Shown: piece after piece, positions 8,848 through 17,110 of the stretch | Numbering within the stretch: the first letter of the stretch is position 1 | Layout: each line of letters begins with the position of its first letter | Assembly (NCBI RefSeq): GCF_002109495.1 | Contig: NZ_LVJN01000021.1 | Location: 124,001 to 188,000, forward strand | DNA length: 64,000 nucleotides | Reading direction: 5' to 3' | DNA from: Magnetofaba australis IT-1 | GTDB taxonomy: Bacteria > Pseudomonadota > Magnetococcia > Magnetococcales > Magnetococcaceae | Notes under the pieces: generated by a model | What the model saw: only the letters and a program-made list of their open reading frames with translations | Database searches by the model: none | Told to the model about the DNA's origin: nothing | Program-made: the position numbers and the translations under genes

Positions 8848-11301
8848 TCACTGCCCGAACAAGTTCTGACGCTGTTTGAGTTGACGCGCCGCCAGGCTCT
8901 CCAACAGCCGCTCCATGGCGTGGATGACATGGCTGCGTTTGAGGATCAGACGCACATGGTAGCTGGTTTGCCCCTGGATCACCGCGCTCTTGACCACTTC
9001 GCCGCGCACGCTCAGGTCAACCCCCTCGCCCTGGAGCGCAAAAGCAAGCTGCTCGCCCTCCTTGAAACGCCGCTTGCCCTCTTTGGGCGCAAATGAGAGT
9101 CCCCCAAAGCTGATATTCTGCACCTTGGCGTCGAACTCCCCGCCAGCAATATCGCTCACCTTCAGCGTCAGGGCGTCCTGATTGGCGGCCAACACCCGGG
9201 GTTGCCGCCGTTTATCGGGTTTCTGCTCCATGCGTTGGGGCAGGCTCAACTCAAACAGCCGTCCCTGCTCCCGGCGCGCCTGACCACAGAAACGGCACGC
9301 AAAGGCAAAGTGCGCATGATCTTTGCGGTACTCCACCATAACCTGTGGAGAGCGCCGCAGATGCAGATTGCCCATGGCCGGCAGCAGCGGCTCGATGCGC
9401 AGACAAGGCGGCGACTGCTCCCCCTCCCCCGCCGTGGCCTCCACACTGTGCAGACGCGTGGTAAAAGCGCCCAACTCCGGCTGCTGCGCAAACGCCAGAG
9501 CCAGGTGAATATCCGCTTGCGCCGCTTCCTGCAGCAACGCGGCGATGCGCTGCGGATTGGTGATCGCCTCGGCATTCACGGCGACGCCGCCTTCAGCATT
9601 GTCGGCGGCGCGCGCCATCGGCAACGCCTCTCCGCTTTGCAGACGTTTGGCCAAGCGGCGCATCGCCTCGGGGGTGATGCGTTCCATCCCTTCATGCGCG
9701 GCCATGGCCTCAAAATAGCGAATCAGCCCACCGCGCAGCGGCAACGGATAGCCCTGCAGAAACTGCAACGCGCCCTCCTCCCAGGGCAGCCGCATCAACG
9801 CCAGCAGCGCCTCTTGATCAAGCGTTGCGCCCAATGGTTCGAGCAATGTCTGTAGATCGGTTGCGCCGCCATCGAGCAGCGCCAGCGCCTCGCCCAAGGC
9901 GCGCCCCATCTGCTGTAGGGCGGGATCCAGGCGGGCGACTCGGCGCGCGACCTCTGGCGCGCTGTCCACGCCTGCTGCGATGCTGGCGGCCTCACGCGCA
10001 GCCGATGATGGCGCCGACGCGCTCTGGGGGGAACCGCGTTGTGCAGGCGACACAGCCGATGGCGGCGAACCGCGTTGTGCAGGCGCGACCGCCGATGGCG
10101 GCGAACCGCGTTGTGCAGGCGACACAGCCGATGGCGACGAACCGCGTTGTGCAGGCGCGACCGCCGATGGCGGCGACGACGGGGCGGCGACGTCAGCGCG
10201 GGCGACGGGCCGCTGAGTGTTGTGCGCCACGGCTTCTGGCAATGGCGGCGGCGTGTGGCGGTTGTGCGTGAGCAACAGATCACACGGGGCGTCGCTCAAT
10301 GCCCCCAAAGCGACGCTGCCCACCAGAAAATCGTTCTCCTGTCCATCCAGTCCCTGTTTGCCCAGCACCAGCAACGTCGCTTCGCGTTCATCGGCCAGAT
10401 TGGTGAGCGCCTCAGCCGGTTTGCCTTGGGCCAGCACGATCTCACACGCCACACCGTAGCGTTCGGCAATACTGCGCGCCCACGTCAGACGCGCCCGGTG
10501 GGCCTGCGCCAAGGCCTTCTCCAGCGGCTCTCTGGCCACCAGTTTCGCCTGCGCCAATCCAACGATATGAGGATCGTAGACCACCCCCGCCAGCAACAGC
10601 GGCGCCCGCCAGGAGAGCGCCAGACGCAGTGCGGCGAAGAGTCCGCTCTGCGACTGCGGGGATTCGTCCAACCCCACCACAATGGGCGCGCCGGGCGGCG
10701 GCGGCTGCAAACGCGGCAGCGTGATGAGCATATCCACTGCAGCGTGGTTGCACATGTGCAGCGTGGTTCCGCCCGCGCCTTTGTAGAGAGGATTGATCTC
10801 CGAACACCCACCCATCACCAGCAGGTCGTGCTCACCGGACGCCAGCGCCTGCCGCAATTGGGCGTAGACCTCACCCTCCCGCACCAAAGCGTGAAAATCG
10901 ATCTCCAGGATCTGGCAGTGCGCGCTGGCCTCGGCGAAGAAACGCTCCTCCAGATTGCCCGGAGCCGTCCTCTGTTCGCCGTCCGCCGCCGCTTGCGGCG
11001 CGCGCCACAGATCGCCGTCAACCCGCATGACCGGCGGCGCGCTCAAACGGTTGAGCCGCTTCATCAGCGTAGCCTGATCGGTCACATGGATGGCGGTGAG
11101 GTCAGAGCGCCCGCCGTGGGGGATGAAATCCAGCGCGCGGGTCAATCCCTGATCGGCCAGAAATGAGCCGTCAAAGGCGACCAGTGGGGTGCGGTATGGA
11201 CGCAGTCCCTGCTGGAGAGAAGCGGAATCAGATGAGGGAGGCTGCGCCATGATTTGGCCTGCGTTGGGGCGTCGTCGTTTACTCAAATCGCCGATTGTCA
11301 T
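8848..11301 (-). CDS. Tandem universal-stress-protein domains fused to a PilZ domain
   Basis: 817 residues. UspA-like domain 1 (about 35-190) begins RTPLVAFDGS; domain 2 (about 215-345) begins PIVVGLDESPQSQSG and ends with the ATP-binding pattern GLDGQENDFLVGSVA, so only domain 2 clearly keeps the nucleotide motif. A Pro/Ala/Ser linker with four 12-residue repeats (SAVAPAQRGS type) follows, then a helical region. The C-terminus (about 690-800) is a PilZ domain with RRQPR and NISFGG, the c-di-GMP-binding Arg motif and D/NxSxxG motif. This joins ATP/stress sensing to c-di-GMP reading in one soluble protein. An internal ATG at 11250 is an alternative start. It is divergent from tag. Confidence 0.85.
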   Translation of the reverse strand: MTIGDLSKRRRPNAGQIMAQPPSSDSASLQQGLRPYRTPLVAFDGSFLADQGLTRALDFIPHGGRSDLTAIHVTDQATLMKRLNRLSAPPVMRVDGDLWRAPQAAADGEQRTAPGNLEERFFAEASAHCQILEIDFHALVREGEVYAQLRQALASGEHDLLVMGGCSEINPLYKGAGGTTLHMCNHAAVDMLITLPRLQPPPPGAPIVVGLDESPQSQSGLFAALRLALSWRAPLLLAGVVYDPHIVGLAQAKLVAREPLEKALAQAHRARLTWARSIAERYGVACEIVLAQGKPAEALTNLADEREATLLVLGKQGLDGQENDFLVGSVALGALSDAPCDLLLTHNRHTPPPLPEAVAHNTQRPVARADVAAPSSPPSAVAPAQRGSSPSAVSPAQRGSPPSAVAPAQRGSPPSAVSPAQRGSPQSASAPSSAAREAASIAAGVDSAPEVARRVARLDPALQQMGRALGEALALLDGGATDLQTLLEPLGATLDQEALLALMRLPWEEGALQFLQGYPLPLRGGLIRYFEAMAAHEGMERITPEAMRRLAKRLQSGEALPMARAADNAEGGVAVNAEAITNPQRIAALLQEAAQADIHLALAFAQQPELGAFTTRLHSVEATAGEGEQSPPCLRIEPLLPAMGNLHLRRSPQVMVEYRKDHAHFAFACRFCGQARREQGRLFELSLPQRMEQKPDKRRQPRVLAANQDALTLKVSDIAGGEFDAKVQNISFGGLSFAPKEGKRRFKEGEQLAFALQGEGVDLSVRGEVVKSAVIQGQTSYHVRLILKRSHVIHAMERLLESLAARQLKQRQNLFGQ
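10031..10174 (-). repeat. 36-bp in-frame tandem repeat (four units)
   Basis: Units beginning GAACCGCGTTGTGCAGGCG at 10031, 10067, 10103 and 10139, contiguous with no spacers. They encode the 12-residue repeats of the linker in the Usp-PilZ protein; units alternate between an Ala and a Ser variant. Confidence 0.9.
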
Positions 11302-11349
11302 CAGAATAGCGAATTTTCCCCTCGGAGGGGAGCGCCTTGCCGCGTTTTG

Positions 11350-11580
11350 ACATCTCGCTCACCGCCTTTTCCCCGAAAGCTTCCTTGCTGGCGTCGCTTC
11401 TGCTCAGTGGGGAAACGGCCTAAAGATCAAAGATATTGGGGCTCCGCCCCAAACCCCGGTCGGGCGCCGCCCGACACCCGCCAGGAGGCCAGCCTCCTGG
11501 ACCTCGCCAAATCGCCTGCGGCGATTTGGCGCCTGACACAACGTTGGCTCGCCCTCTTTCCCACACACACTTTTGCTTCG
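11350..11580 (+). repeat. Hairpin-mosaic repeat family 1, copy E (5'-truncated)
   Basis: Starts in CATCTCGCTCACCGCC, lacks the cassette hairpin, and has a degenerate form of the long-range pair (CCTTTTCCCC/GGGGAAACGG). It then has TTGGGGC/GCCCCAA, TCGGGC/GCCCGA, AGGAGG-type and GCCAAATCGC/GCGATTTGGC hairpins, ending CTCTTTCCCACACACACTTTT. Unlike most copies its defined end faces a start codon (tag, 43 bp away). It fills most of the 11302-11622 gap. Confidence 0.85.
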
Positions 11581-11622
11581 TGCTATGCTGGCGACCTTGA
11601 TCACACTTTTGGAGCCCCCTTC

Positions 11623-12219
11623 ATGTCCGAACTCTTTATCGGCCCCGACGACCTCCCCCGCTGCTCCTGGTGCGCCGCCACCCCTGAGTATGTCGCCTAC
11701 CACGATGCCGAATGGGGCTTCCCCGTCGGCGACGATCAGCGATTGTTCGAAAAACTCTGTCTGGAAGGCTTTCAGTCCGGCCTCAGTTGGCGCACCATCC
11801 TCGCCAAACGGGAGAACTTCCGCGCCGCCTTCCACCACTTCGATTTCCATCGCGTCGCCCAATTCACTGAGGAGGATGTCACGCGCTTACTGCAAGATGC
11901 AGGCATCGTGCGTCATCGGGGTAAAATCGAAGCGGTGATCAACAATGCCCAACGCGCCATCGACATGGTGGAGCAGGAAGGCTCCCTGGCCCGCTTCTTC
12001 TGGCGCTTCGAACCTCAGCCATGCGGCCCGCAAGTGGTCGCCACCACGGCGGAATCCACCGCCATCTCCAAGGAGTTGAAAAAGCGTGGCTGGAAGTTTG
12101 TCGGCCCGACCACCGTGTACGCCTTTATGCAGGCGATGGGGTTGGTCAACGACCACAGCGAGGGTTGCGCCATCCGTCAGGAGGTGGAGCAGGCGCGCGC
12201 TAAATTCACCCGCCCATAG
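11623..12219 (+). CDS. tag: DNA-3-methyladenine glycosylase I
   Basis: 198 residues, normal for Tag. It excises 3-methyladenine from alkylated DNA in base excision repair. The protein starts with the zinc-site Cys (RCSWC), followed by YHDAEWGFPV, in which the conserved Glu-Trp belongs to the base-binding pocket. LFEKLCLEGFQSGLSW, VGPTTVYAFMQAMGLVNDH and the C-terminal zinc ligands (H...C in NDHSEGC) complete the family signature. The ATG at 11623 lies after GGAG at 11611. A longer upstream frame through repeat copy E is not credible. Single gene; repeat copy F starts 24 bp after the stop. Confidence 0.95.
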   Translation: MSELFIGPDDLPRCSWCAATPEYVAYHDAEWGFPVGDDQRLFEKLCLEGFQSGLSWRTILAKRENFRAAFHHFDFHRVAQFTEEDVTRLLQDAGIVRHRGKIEAVINNAQRAIDMVEQEGSLARFFWRFEPQPCGPQVVATTAESTAISKELKKRGWKFVGPTTVYAFMQAMGLVNDHSEGCAIRQEVEQARAKFTRP

Positions 12220-12242
12220 CGTGAGTGTGTGACGGTGAAAAA

Positions 12243-12560
12243 GTAAAAATGTTTGCGGGAAAGAGTGCGATCTAGGGCTATTTAGGGGGCCTCCGGCTGG
12301 CCGGAGGCGGGGTCTGGGGGCCGCTGCCCCCAGCGGGTCCAGGGCGGCGCCCTGGCGGGGTTTGGGGCGGAGCCCCAATATCTTTAAGCCGTTTCCCCAT
12401 TGAACCAGGCGGGAGCCAGCACAAAGCGGCAAGAAAAGCGCGGAACAGCGAGCCCGCAAGGAGGCTGTCGGGGAAACGGCGGTGAGCAGGCGCGCAGCGC
12501 CGTCGTCCGCAGGACGGCGAATGCCGTAGAAGCCGCCCCCCAGGAAAACCAAAGAATCTC
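12243..12560 (-). repeat. Hairpin-mosaic repeat family 1, copy F (long form)
   Basis: Begins 24 bp after the tag stop codon (AATGTTTGCGGGAAAG). Modules: GCCTCCGGC/GCCGGAGGC, CTGGGGGC/GCCCCCAG, an extra CCAGGGC/GCCCTGG hairpin, TTGGGGC/GCCCCAA, long-range GCCGTTTCCCC...GGGGAAACGGC, the GCCGTCGTCC/GGACGGC cassette, and CCAGGAAAACCAAAG at the far end. It accounts for the 12220-12610 gap. Confidence 0.88.
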
Positions 12561-12610
12561 TGCGATTTGAGATGAGTTCAATGGCCGCCCCCAGCAATTC
12601 ACACTCCAAA

Positions 12611-13063
12611 TCATTCCCCCTTCGTCACCTCCGCTGAACAGTCGGCACTGTTCACATGCGCCTCTGCTCTGCCAACAACAAATCCGCCAAAGCTGTTTTT
12701 AGCCCTATATTTCATCGTCAACCGGTGGATCCCTCTTTCATTTGACGGGAAAATAAATGTTTCGATATGTTCGAAACTTCCAGGATCTTTCAGACGTTGC
12801 TTCACATACTTTACCACATCCTTATGTGTGCCATCCCAACTACTTAGACAGTGCCGTCCATTGCGCCTCTCTTCAGCTCTTTGCTCTGGCGATTTCTGCG
12901 TGGCGTTGCTGCCAACAAGAACCAGCACAAGAACCAATCCGGTCAACAGGAGAACTATCAGCGTAAAGGCGCTTGATTTCTTAATAGCCGCGCCACACTT
13001 TGGGCACTCCTTGGCATACGCGCCAATCTCTTCACCGCACTCTTTGCATTTTGAGATAGCCAC
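12611..13063 (-). CDS. Zinc-ribbon, single-TM protein with extracytoplasmic domain
   Basis: 150 residues. An N-terminal zinc ribbon has two CxxC pairs (CKECG near residue 6 and CPKCG near 20). A membrane segment (AFTLIVLLLTGLVLVLVLVG) follows, then a roughly 95-residue domain with two Cys (one in HCLSSWDGTH, one in ADCSAEV) that could form a disulfide. The middle pattern DVVKYVKQRLKDPGSFEHIET resembles small secreted domains found on zinc-ribbon membrane proteins, sometimes encoded near phages and mobile elements. The gene is less GC-rich than its surroundings and lies next to an insertion sequence, which suggests acquisition. Function unknown. Confidence 0.7.
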   Translation of the reverse strand: MAISKCKECGEEIGAYAKECPKCGAAIKKSSAFTLIVLLLTGLVLVLVLVGSNATQKSPEQRAEERRNGRHCLSSWDGTHKDVVKYVKQRLKDPGSFEHIETFIFPSNERGIHRLTMKYRAKNSFGGFVVGRAEAHVNSADCSAEVTKGE

Positions 13064-13277
13064 TGAATCTCTCCTCTAATCTTTCATACTCAATAAACCC
13101 GTGCTCAACTGTGAATAAATTACGCTTGCGCAAACACGGAAACAATCATGCGCCTGCATAAATACATACTCCATTATTACCTGTCCAGACCTAAAGTTGC
13201 ACAGAGAGGATCGTGCATAGCTCAATTTTGAAATCTCTTCAAAGCGCAGCTTTTGCCTGAAGAACTGGTTGCAAGTT

Positions 13278-14152
13278 TCAGTGCTGACAAAAGTCTCGGA
13301 TATTGATCAATGTGTAGGCCATCAGTTTGAAGCCCAGGTGTCGCCATTGGATATGCTCGAAACGGATCAGCAAGCGTTTGAATTTGTCCTCCCAGGCGAA
13401 GGTTCGCTCTACTCGCTGGCGTAAGGCGTAGGTCGCCTCATCGAAATGACGCTTTCGTCCACGTTTTGGATTCTTGCGAGCGCGTTTGACCGGCTTAATG
13501 TTAGGTTTCATGCGTCGATTGAAGATGGCGCGGCGGTTAGCCTTGGAGTCGAACCCTGGATCCAAGTTTAGCACAGAGCCAATCAAGGACAGGCCAAGTG
13601 TCTGACAAATCAGGGCAAGCCACTCGAGACTATCTTTGAGGAGCGTGGTGTCGTGCTGGTTGACTGGCGCGACCGAGAACGGAGCGAGGATGTAGCCGTT
13701 GCTTTCACAGATGGCGACGACTTTCTCCCCGCGTTGGTGTTTATGGCCCGAATAGCCGATGCCATCGCCCCCTTTTTGGCTACGGTGTTGGAGCCATCGC
13801 CATGAAGCACCGAGAGATCCAGTTTTTTGTGTTCATCCAAGTGTTTGACTGAGGCAATGAAGGCATTGGCCAATGAGGCGTCATCGGCCCAACGAGCAAA
13901 CAGTTTATAGATCCCTGTGTAATGGATCCCAGGCTTGCCAGAAGGCTCCTTGGGGATGGGAAGCTCCTTCCACTGCATGCCGGTGTAGAGCACCTTGAGA
14001 ATCAGGTTGAACGCTTGATGGTAGCCGATCTTGCACTTGGGACCACGTTTGGGCAGAGACAGGTGGGGTAAGATGAATTCAGTAAATTCCTGCTCCGTCA
14101 GTTGAACAGGTATCTGTTTGTATTGCTGAGTATTATTCGATTTGTCCGCCAT
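13278..14152 (-). CDS. IS5-family DDE transposase, two frames joined by a -1 shift
   Basis: Frame 1 starts at the ATG at 14152 with a strong AAGGAGG site 7 nt upstream and carries the helix-turn-helix part (GYHQAFNLILKVLYTGMQW) and the first catalytic Asp (SVLHGDGSN). After AKKG the reading drifts into nonsense and stops at 13610. A -1 shift at A-AAG-GGG (13775-13769) restores the family reading (GGDGIGYSGHKHQ), continuing to the second Asp (NLDPGFDSKANRR), the Glu region (RQRVERTFAWEDKFKRL) and the stop at 13278, giving 291 residues. The slippery heptamer at the junction favours programmed frameshifting, as in the IS427 group, over decay; a simple one-G loss in the G run would look the same. 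Confidence 0.8.
13769..13775 (-). promoter_or_regulatory. Candidate -1 ribosomal frameshift site A-AAG-GGG
   Basis: Read on the minus strand, the Lys-Gly codons AAG GGG in frame 0 can re-pair as AAA GGG after slipping back one base. It sits exactly where the transposase homology moves from one frame to the other, inside AAAAAGGGGG. Confidence 0.55.
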
Positions 14153-14402
14153 CCTTGGCCTCCTTGATTGAGCACCGCTTCCCAATCAAGGATTCGTAAT
14201 TTCACTCAGTAATGCAATGGCTTATAAAATCCTCAAACTTGCAACCAGTTCGAATACTCCACTTTGCAACTTTTCGCTATCTTTATAGATATCTATATAT
14301 TATTTCAATAGGTTTTCTGGAAAATCCAAACGTGTCCTGAGTGCAAAATTATTATATTGAAGAGGTTAATTATTTGAACGTTTTTGGAAAACAGATTCCC
14401 GA

Positions 14403-14742
14403 ACACTTTCCCACACGCACTGTTACGCTATACTAGTTGGTGAACTTTAGTGCATTCGTTCCTGTCGGCTGCGCCGACATATCGCTCACCGCCGTTTCCC
14501 GTTTTTCCTCCCTACCGGCCCGTTGCTCTGCGCTTCTCCCCCACTTTACTACTGGCTTAACCTTCTTTGCGCGGGAAACGGCTTGAAGACAAAAGATATT
14601 GGGGCTTTGCCCCAAACCCCACGAGGGCGCCGCCCTCGACCCGCTTAAGGGGCGCGGCCCCTTAAGAATCCCGCCTCCGGCCAGCCGGAGGCCAATAGAC
14701 ACCCTGGGCTCGTCCTCTTTCCCACACACACTTTTACTTCGT
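14403..14742 (+). repeat. Hairpin-mosaic repeat family 1, copy G (long form)
   Basis: Modules: CTTTCCCACACGCACTG, CTGTCGGC/GCCGACA cassette, long-range GCCGTTTCCCG...CGCGGGAAACGGC, TTGGGGC/GCCCCAA, GAGGGC/GCCCTC, CTTAAGGGGC/GCCCCTTAAG, GCCTCCGGC/GCCGGAGGC, ending TTTCCCACACACACTTTT. Its defined end overlaps the last codons of the methyltransferase gene by about 9 bp. It explains most of the gap after the insertion sequence. Confidence 0.87.
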
Positions 14743-15531
14743 CGCTGGCTTCTTATAGCCCGCTACCTGCAATCTCACCATCTGTAATGGATAACTCCCA
14801 TCCGCCGCCCTCGGCACAAGCTCTCCACACCGCTCCACCACCTCCGCCACAAAGCGATCCCGATGCTGCGCCGGAATGCGCTGCGTATAGGGCAGCCACG
14901 TGGTGCGCACCCACCCCGCCAACGCCGCCTCGTCCGCATGACGCATCACCACCGAAATCAACTCCGCGCTCTCGCACACCAACCCCGCCTCCTGCAACCA
15001 GACGCGATACTCGTCCGACCCATGGAAGCCATATGGGCAATCCACCCCCGCCAACCACTCGCCCCAAAATTCCGTTTGCGCCATCTGTTCAATGGCCTGC
15101 AACGGCGCAGCGGCGTTGCCGCGTCCGCCCATTTCAAACTGAAAACGCCCACCGGGCTTCAGATGCCGCGCTACACGCGCCAGCACCGGACGATGATCCA
15201 CGATCCAGTGCAATGCGGCATTGGAGAGCATGGCGTCGAAGCGCTCCGGCAGATCAAAGTTCCGCGCATCGGCATGGACGAAACGCAGCGTATCCGAGGC
15301 GTGATTCTGATGGGCGGTTTCGATCATCCCCGCAGCGCTGTCGATGCCCACCACGCGCCCGCCTGGCCCCACGGCCTGAGCGACCAGAGCGGTGGCGCCG
15401 CCATCGCCGCAGCCGATATCGAGGATGGTCTCGCCGGACTGGGGATTGAGGCGTTGAATCAGGGCTAGCGCCCATTGGCGTTGACCGGCGTTATTGCGCG
15501 CATAGTCCTGGGCGTCCCATTGATATGACAT
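14734..15531 (-). CDS. Class I SAM-dependent methyltransferase (trans-aconitate methyltransferase-like)
   Basis: 265 residues. Motif I is ILDIGCGDGGATALVAQ (residues 36-52), the SAM-binding loop, with the acidic end of strand 2 in VVGIDSAAGMIE. Motif post-I (FVHADARNFDLPERFDAMLSN, interrupted here for brevity at the DARNFDLP core) and ALHWI resemble trans-aconitate 2-methyltransferase (Tam) and related small-molecule enzymes. The N-terminus WDAQDYARN is also Tam-like. The substrate is not proven; the family also includes many uncharacterised members. Its last codons lie within repeat copy G, so the C-terminal residues YKKPATK are encoded by the repeat border. Repeat copy H starts 26 bp upstream of the start codon. 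Confidence 0.82.
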   Translation of the reverse strand: MSYQWDAQDYARNNAGQRQWALALIQRLNPQSGETILDIGCGDGGATALVAQAVGPGGRVVGIDSAAGMIETAHQNHASDTLRFVHADARNFDLPERFDAMLSNAALHWIVDHRPVLARVARHLKPGGRFQFEMGGRGNAAAPLQAIEQMAQTEFWGEWLAGVDCPYGFHGSDEYRVWLQEAGLVCESAELISVVMRHADEAALAGWVRTTWLPYTQRIPAQHRDRFVAEVVERCGELVPRAADGSYPLQMVRLQVAGYKKPATK

Positions 15532-15556
15532 CGTTCCCCCTACCGTTCAGCAATGA

Positions 15557-15890
15557 AGTCAAAGTGTGTGCGTGACGCAGTCCGAGCTGGCGCTATCTAT
15601 TGGCCTCCGGCTGGCCGGAGGCGGGATTCTTAAGGGTCCGCGACCCTTAAGCGGGTGTCGGGCGGCGCCCGACTGGGGTGTGGGGCAAAGCCCCACGGTT
15701 TTAGGCCGTTTCCCCATGGCATAAAGTTGGGGCGGGCACAAAGCATCCGAGTGGCGCGAACAAACAAGCCTGCAAGGAGGCTGTCGGGGAAACGGCGGTG
15801 AGCAGGCCCCAACGGGGCCGTCGTCCGCAGGACGGCGAATGCCTGAAAACCCGCCAACCGGCACAGAGTAAAAGTGTCTTCGTGATGCAA
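15557..15890 (-). repeat. Hairpin-mosaic repeat family 1, copy H (long form)
   Basis: Modules: AAGTGTGTGCGTGACGC, GCCTCCGGC/GCCGGAGGC, CTTAAGGGTC/GACCCTTAAG, GTCGGGC/GCCCGAC, GTGGGGC/GCCCCAC, long-range GCCGTTTCCCC...GGGGAAACGGC, GCCGTCGTCC/GGACGGC cassette, far end AAAAGTGTCTTCGTGATGC. Its defined end faces the methyltransferase start codon (26 bp), an exception to the stop-codon rule. The rest of the 15532-16054 gap (15891-16054) is lower in GC; I see no gene in it. Confidence 0.87.
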
Positions 15891-16054
15891 TCCAGGCCAC
15901 AAAAACTCTGGGCAAATTCGACAACAATAACTCCAATCAAATTATGCCGACCAACCAATAAAAGAGCGCAACCGTCCCCTCAGTTCACACCAACTGAAAT
16001 CAGCATAACCAACGCCATTCCAGTGTGCGCGCCGCAAACGCCCAAAGATGCGCC

Positions 16055-16915
16055 TCAAACGCGCGTTCTGGTCTTGCGCAACTCGGCGGGGCCGACGCCA
16101 AAACGGGCTTTAAAGCGGCTACTAAAACGCGAAGGCGATTGATACCCCACCGCCAACGCCACCTGATTAATGGGCCAATAGGTCTCTTGCAACAGAGAGA
16201 GCCCCGCCAGCAGACGCGCATCCTCCAACAGAGTGCGGAAACCGCTTCCCTCAGCCTGTAGATGCCGCCGCAAAGCCGATTCGCTCACGCCCAGTCGCAT
16301 GCAGACAGCCTCCATGCGCCACTCCTGGGCAGGGTCGGCAGCGATCAAACCCGCCACCAGAGCGCGCCAATTGGGTTGCTTGTTGCGCAGAATCGCCCCA
16401 GCCAACCCACTGCGCGCCAAAATCAACAGGAACTCCAACTGCCGATGCTGCGCCACCAACGGATCAATGTGATGCTCCCGGCAATGGATCATCCATTGCC
16501 ACACCGCTTCGATCAAGCGCTCCTCAGCAGGGATTTGCCAAACAGGCTCAGCGTCCCACTGGGGAATCCGCTCGGCGTAGAGTTGGCGAAATTGGGCCAC
16601 CGTGGTCGCCGGGAACGGCAGCGCCACGCTGAAGAAGTCGCCTCCATCATCGCCAGGCAGATTGCGCAGCCACAAATCCACGCCCCCGGGCAGCAACAGC
16701 AACTCCCCCGGACCCGCCATCGCCGCATGCCGCACATGGCGATAATCCTTTTGCCCATGGATGATGAGAATCATCAGCGGGTCGTGAATGGGCACCGCGC
16801 GCAGCTCCTGCCAGTTGCAGGCGTGAAACACCCCCAAGCCGCCCAATGGCCCGCGCTTGGGATCGCTGTCCATATGGCGTTGCGCCAATTCATGCAAAAG
16901 TCTGAGCGCTGACAT
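16055..16915 (-). CDS. AraC-family transcriptional regulator
   Basis: 286 residues from the ATG at 16915, which has a GGAG site 6 nt upstream (caggagcagac). The N-terminal ligand/cupin-like part (AraC_N type, with PGELLLLPGGVDLWL) is followed by the two helix-turn-helix motifs: CMRLGVSESALRRHLQAEG and PINQVALAVGYQSPSRFSSR, ending with the family consensus FKARFGVGPAELR. It is divergently oriented from the cation-efflux gene starting at 17111, 195 bp away, and may control it or itself from that gap. The inducer is not evident. Confidence 0.92.
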   Translation of the reverse strand: MSALRLLHELAQRHMDSDPKRGPLGGLGVFHACNWQELRAVPIHDPLMILIIHGQKDYRHVRHAAMAGPGELLLLPGGVDLWLRNLPGDDGGDFFSVALPFPATTVAQFRQLYAERIPQWDAEPVWQIPAEERLIEAVWQWMIHCREHHIDPLVAQHRQLEFLLILARSGLAGAILRNKQPNWRALVAGLIAADPAQEWRMEAVCMRLGVSESALRRHLQAEGSGFRTLLEDARLLAGLSLLQETYWPINQVALAVGYQSPSRFSSRFKARFGVGPAELRKTRTRV

Positions 16916-17110
16916 GTCTGCTCCTGAGTTGCGCCTTCGAAGTCCCGCTATACCGAATATCAATTTTACCCGGCCTGTTCTGCAATCCAATGGCTTACGC
17001 CATCGAAACCAGATGCATGTTGATTCCCCGCCCGTGACATGGAAAAATGTCGGGAAATCCTCGGCTTAATTGAGAATAGTTCTCTCTATCAGATTCAGGT
17101 TTGTTTCCCC

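Larger units (their letters stand above)
13262..14251 (-). mobile_element. IS5-family-like insertion sequence (about 990 bp)
   Basis: Bounded by a perfect 17-bp inverted repeat, GAACTGGTTGCAAGTTT at 13262-13278 and its complement at 14235-14251. The trinucleotide GAA flanks both ends (13259-13261 and 14252-14254), a possible 3-bp target duplication. It holds one transposase gene in two overlapping frames. Flanking DNA (13064-13261 and 14252-14400) is AT-rich with no gene. Confidence 0.85.

Noticed and set aside
10031-10174. Regular 36-bp repeats resembling a CRISPR array
   Set aside because: Units are directly contiguous without spacers, in frame within a gene, and no cas genes are present.
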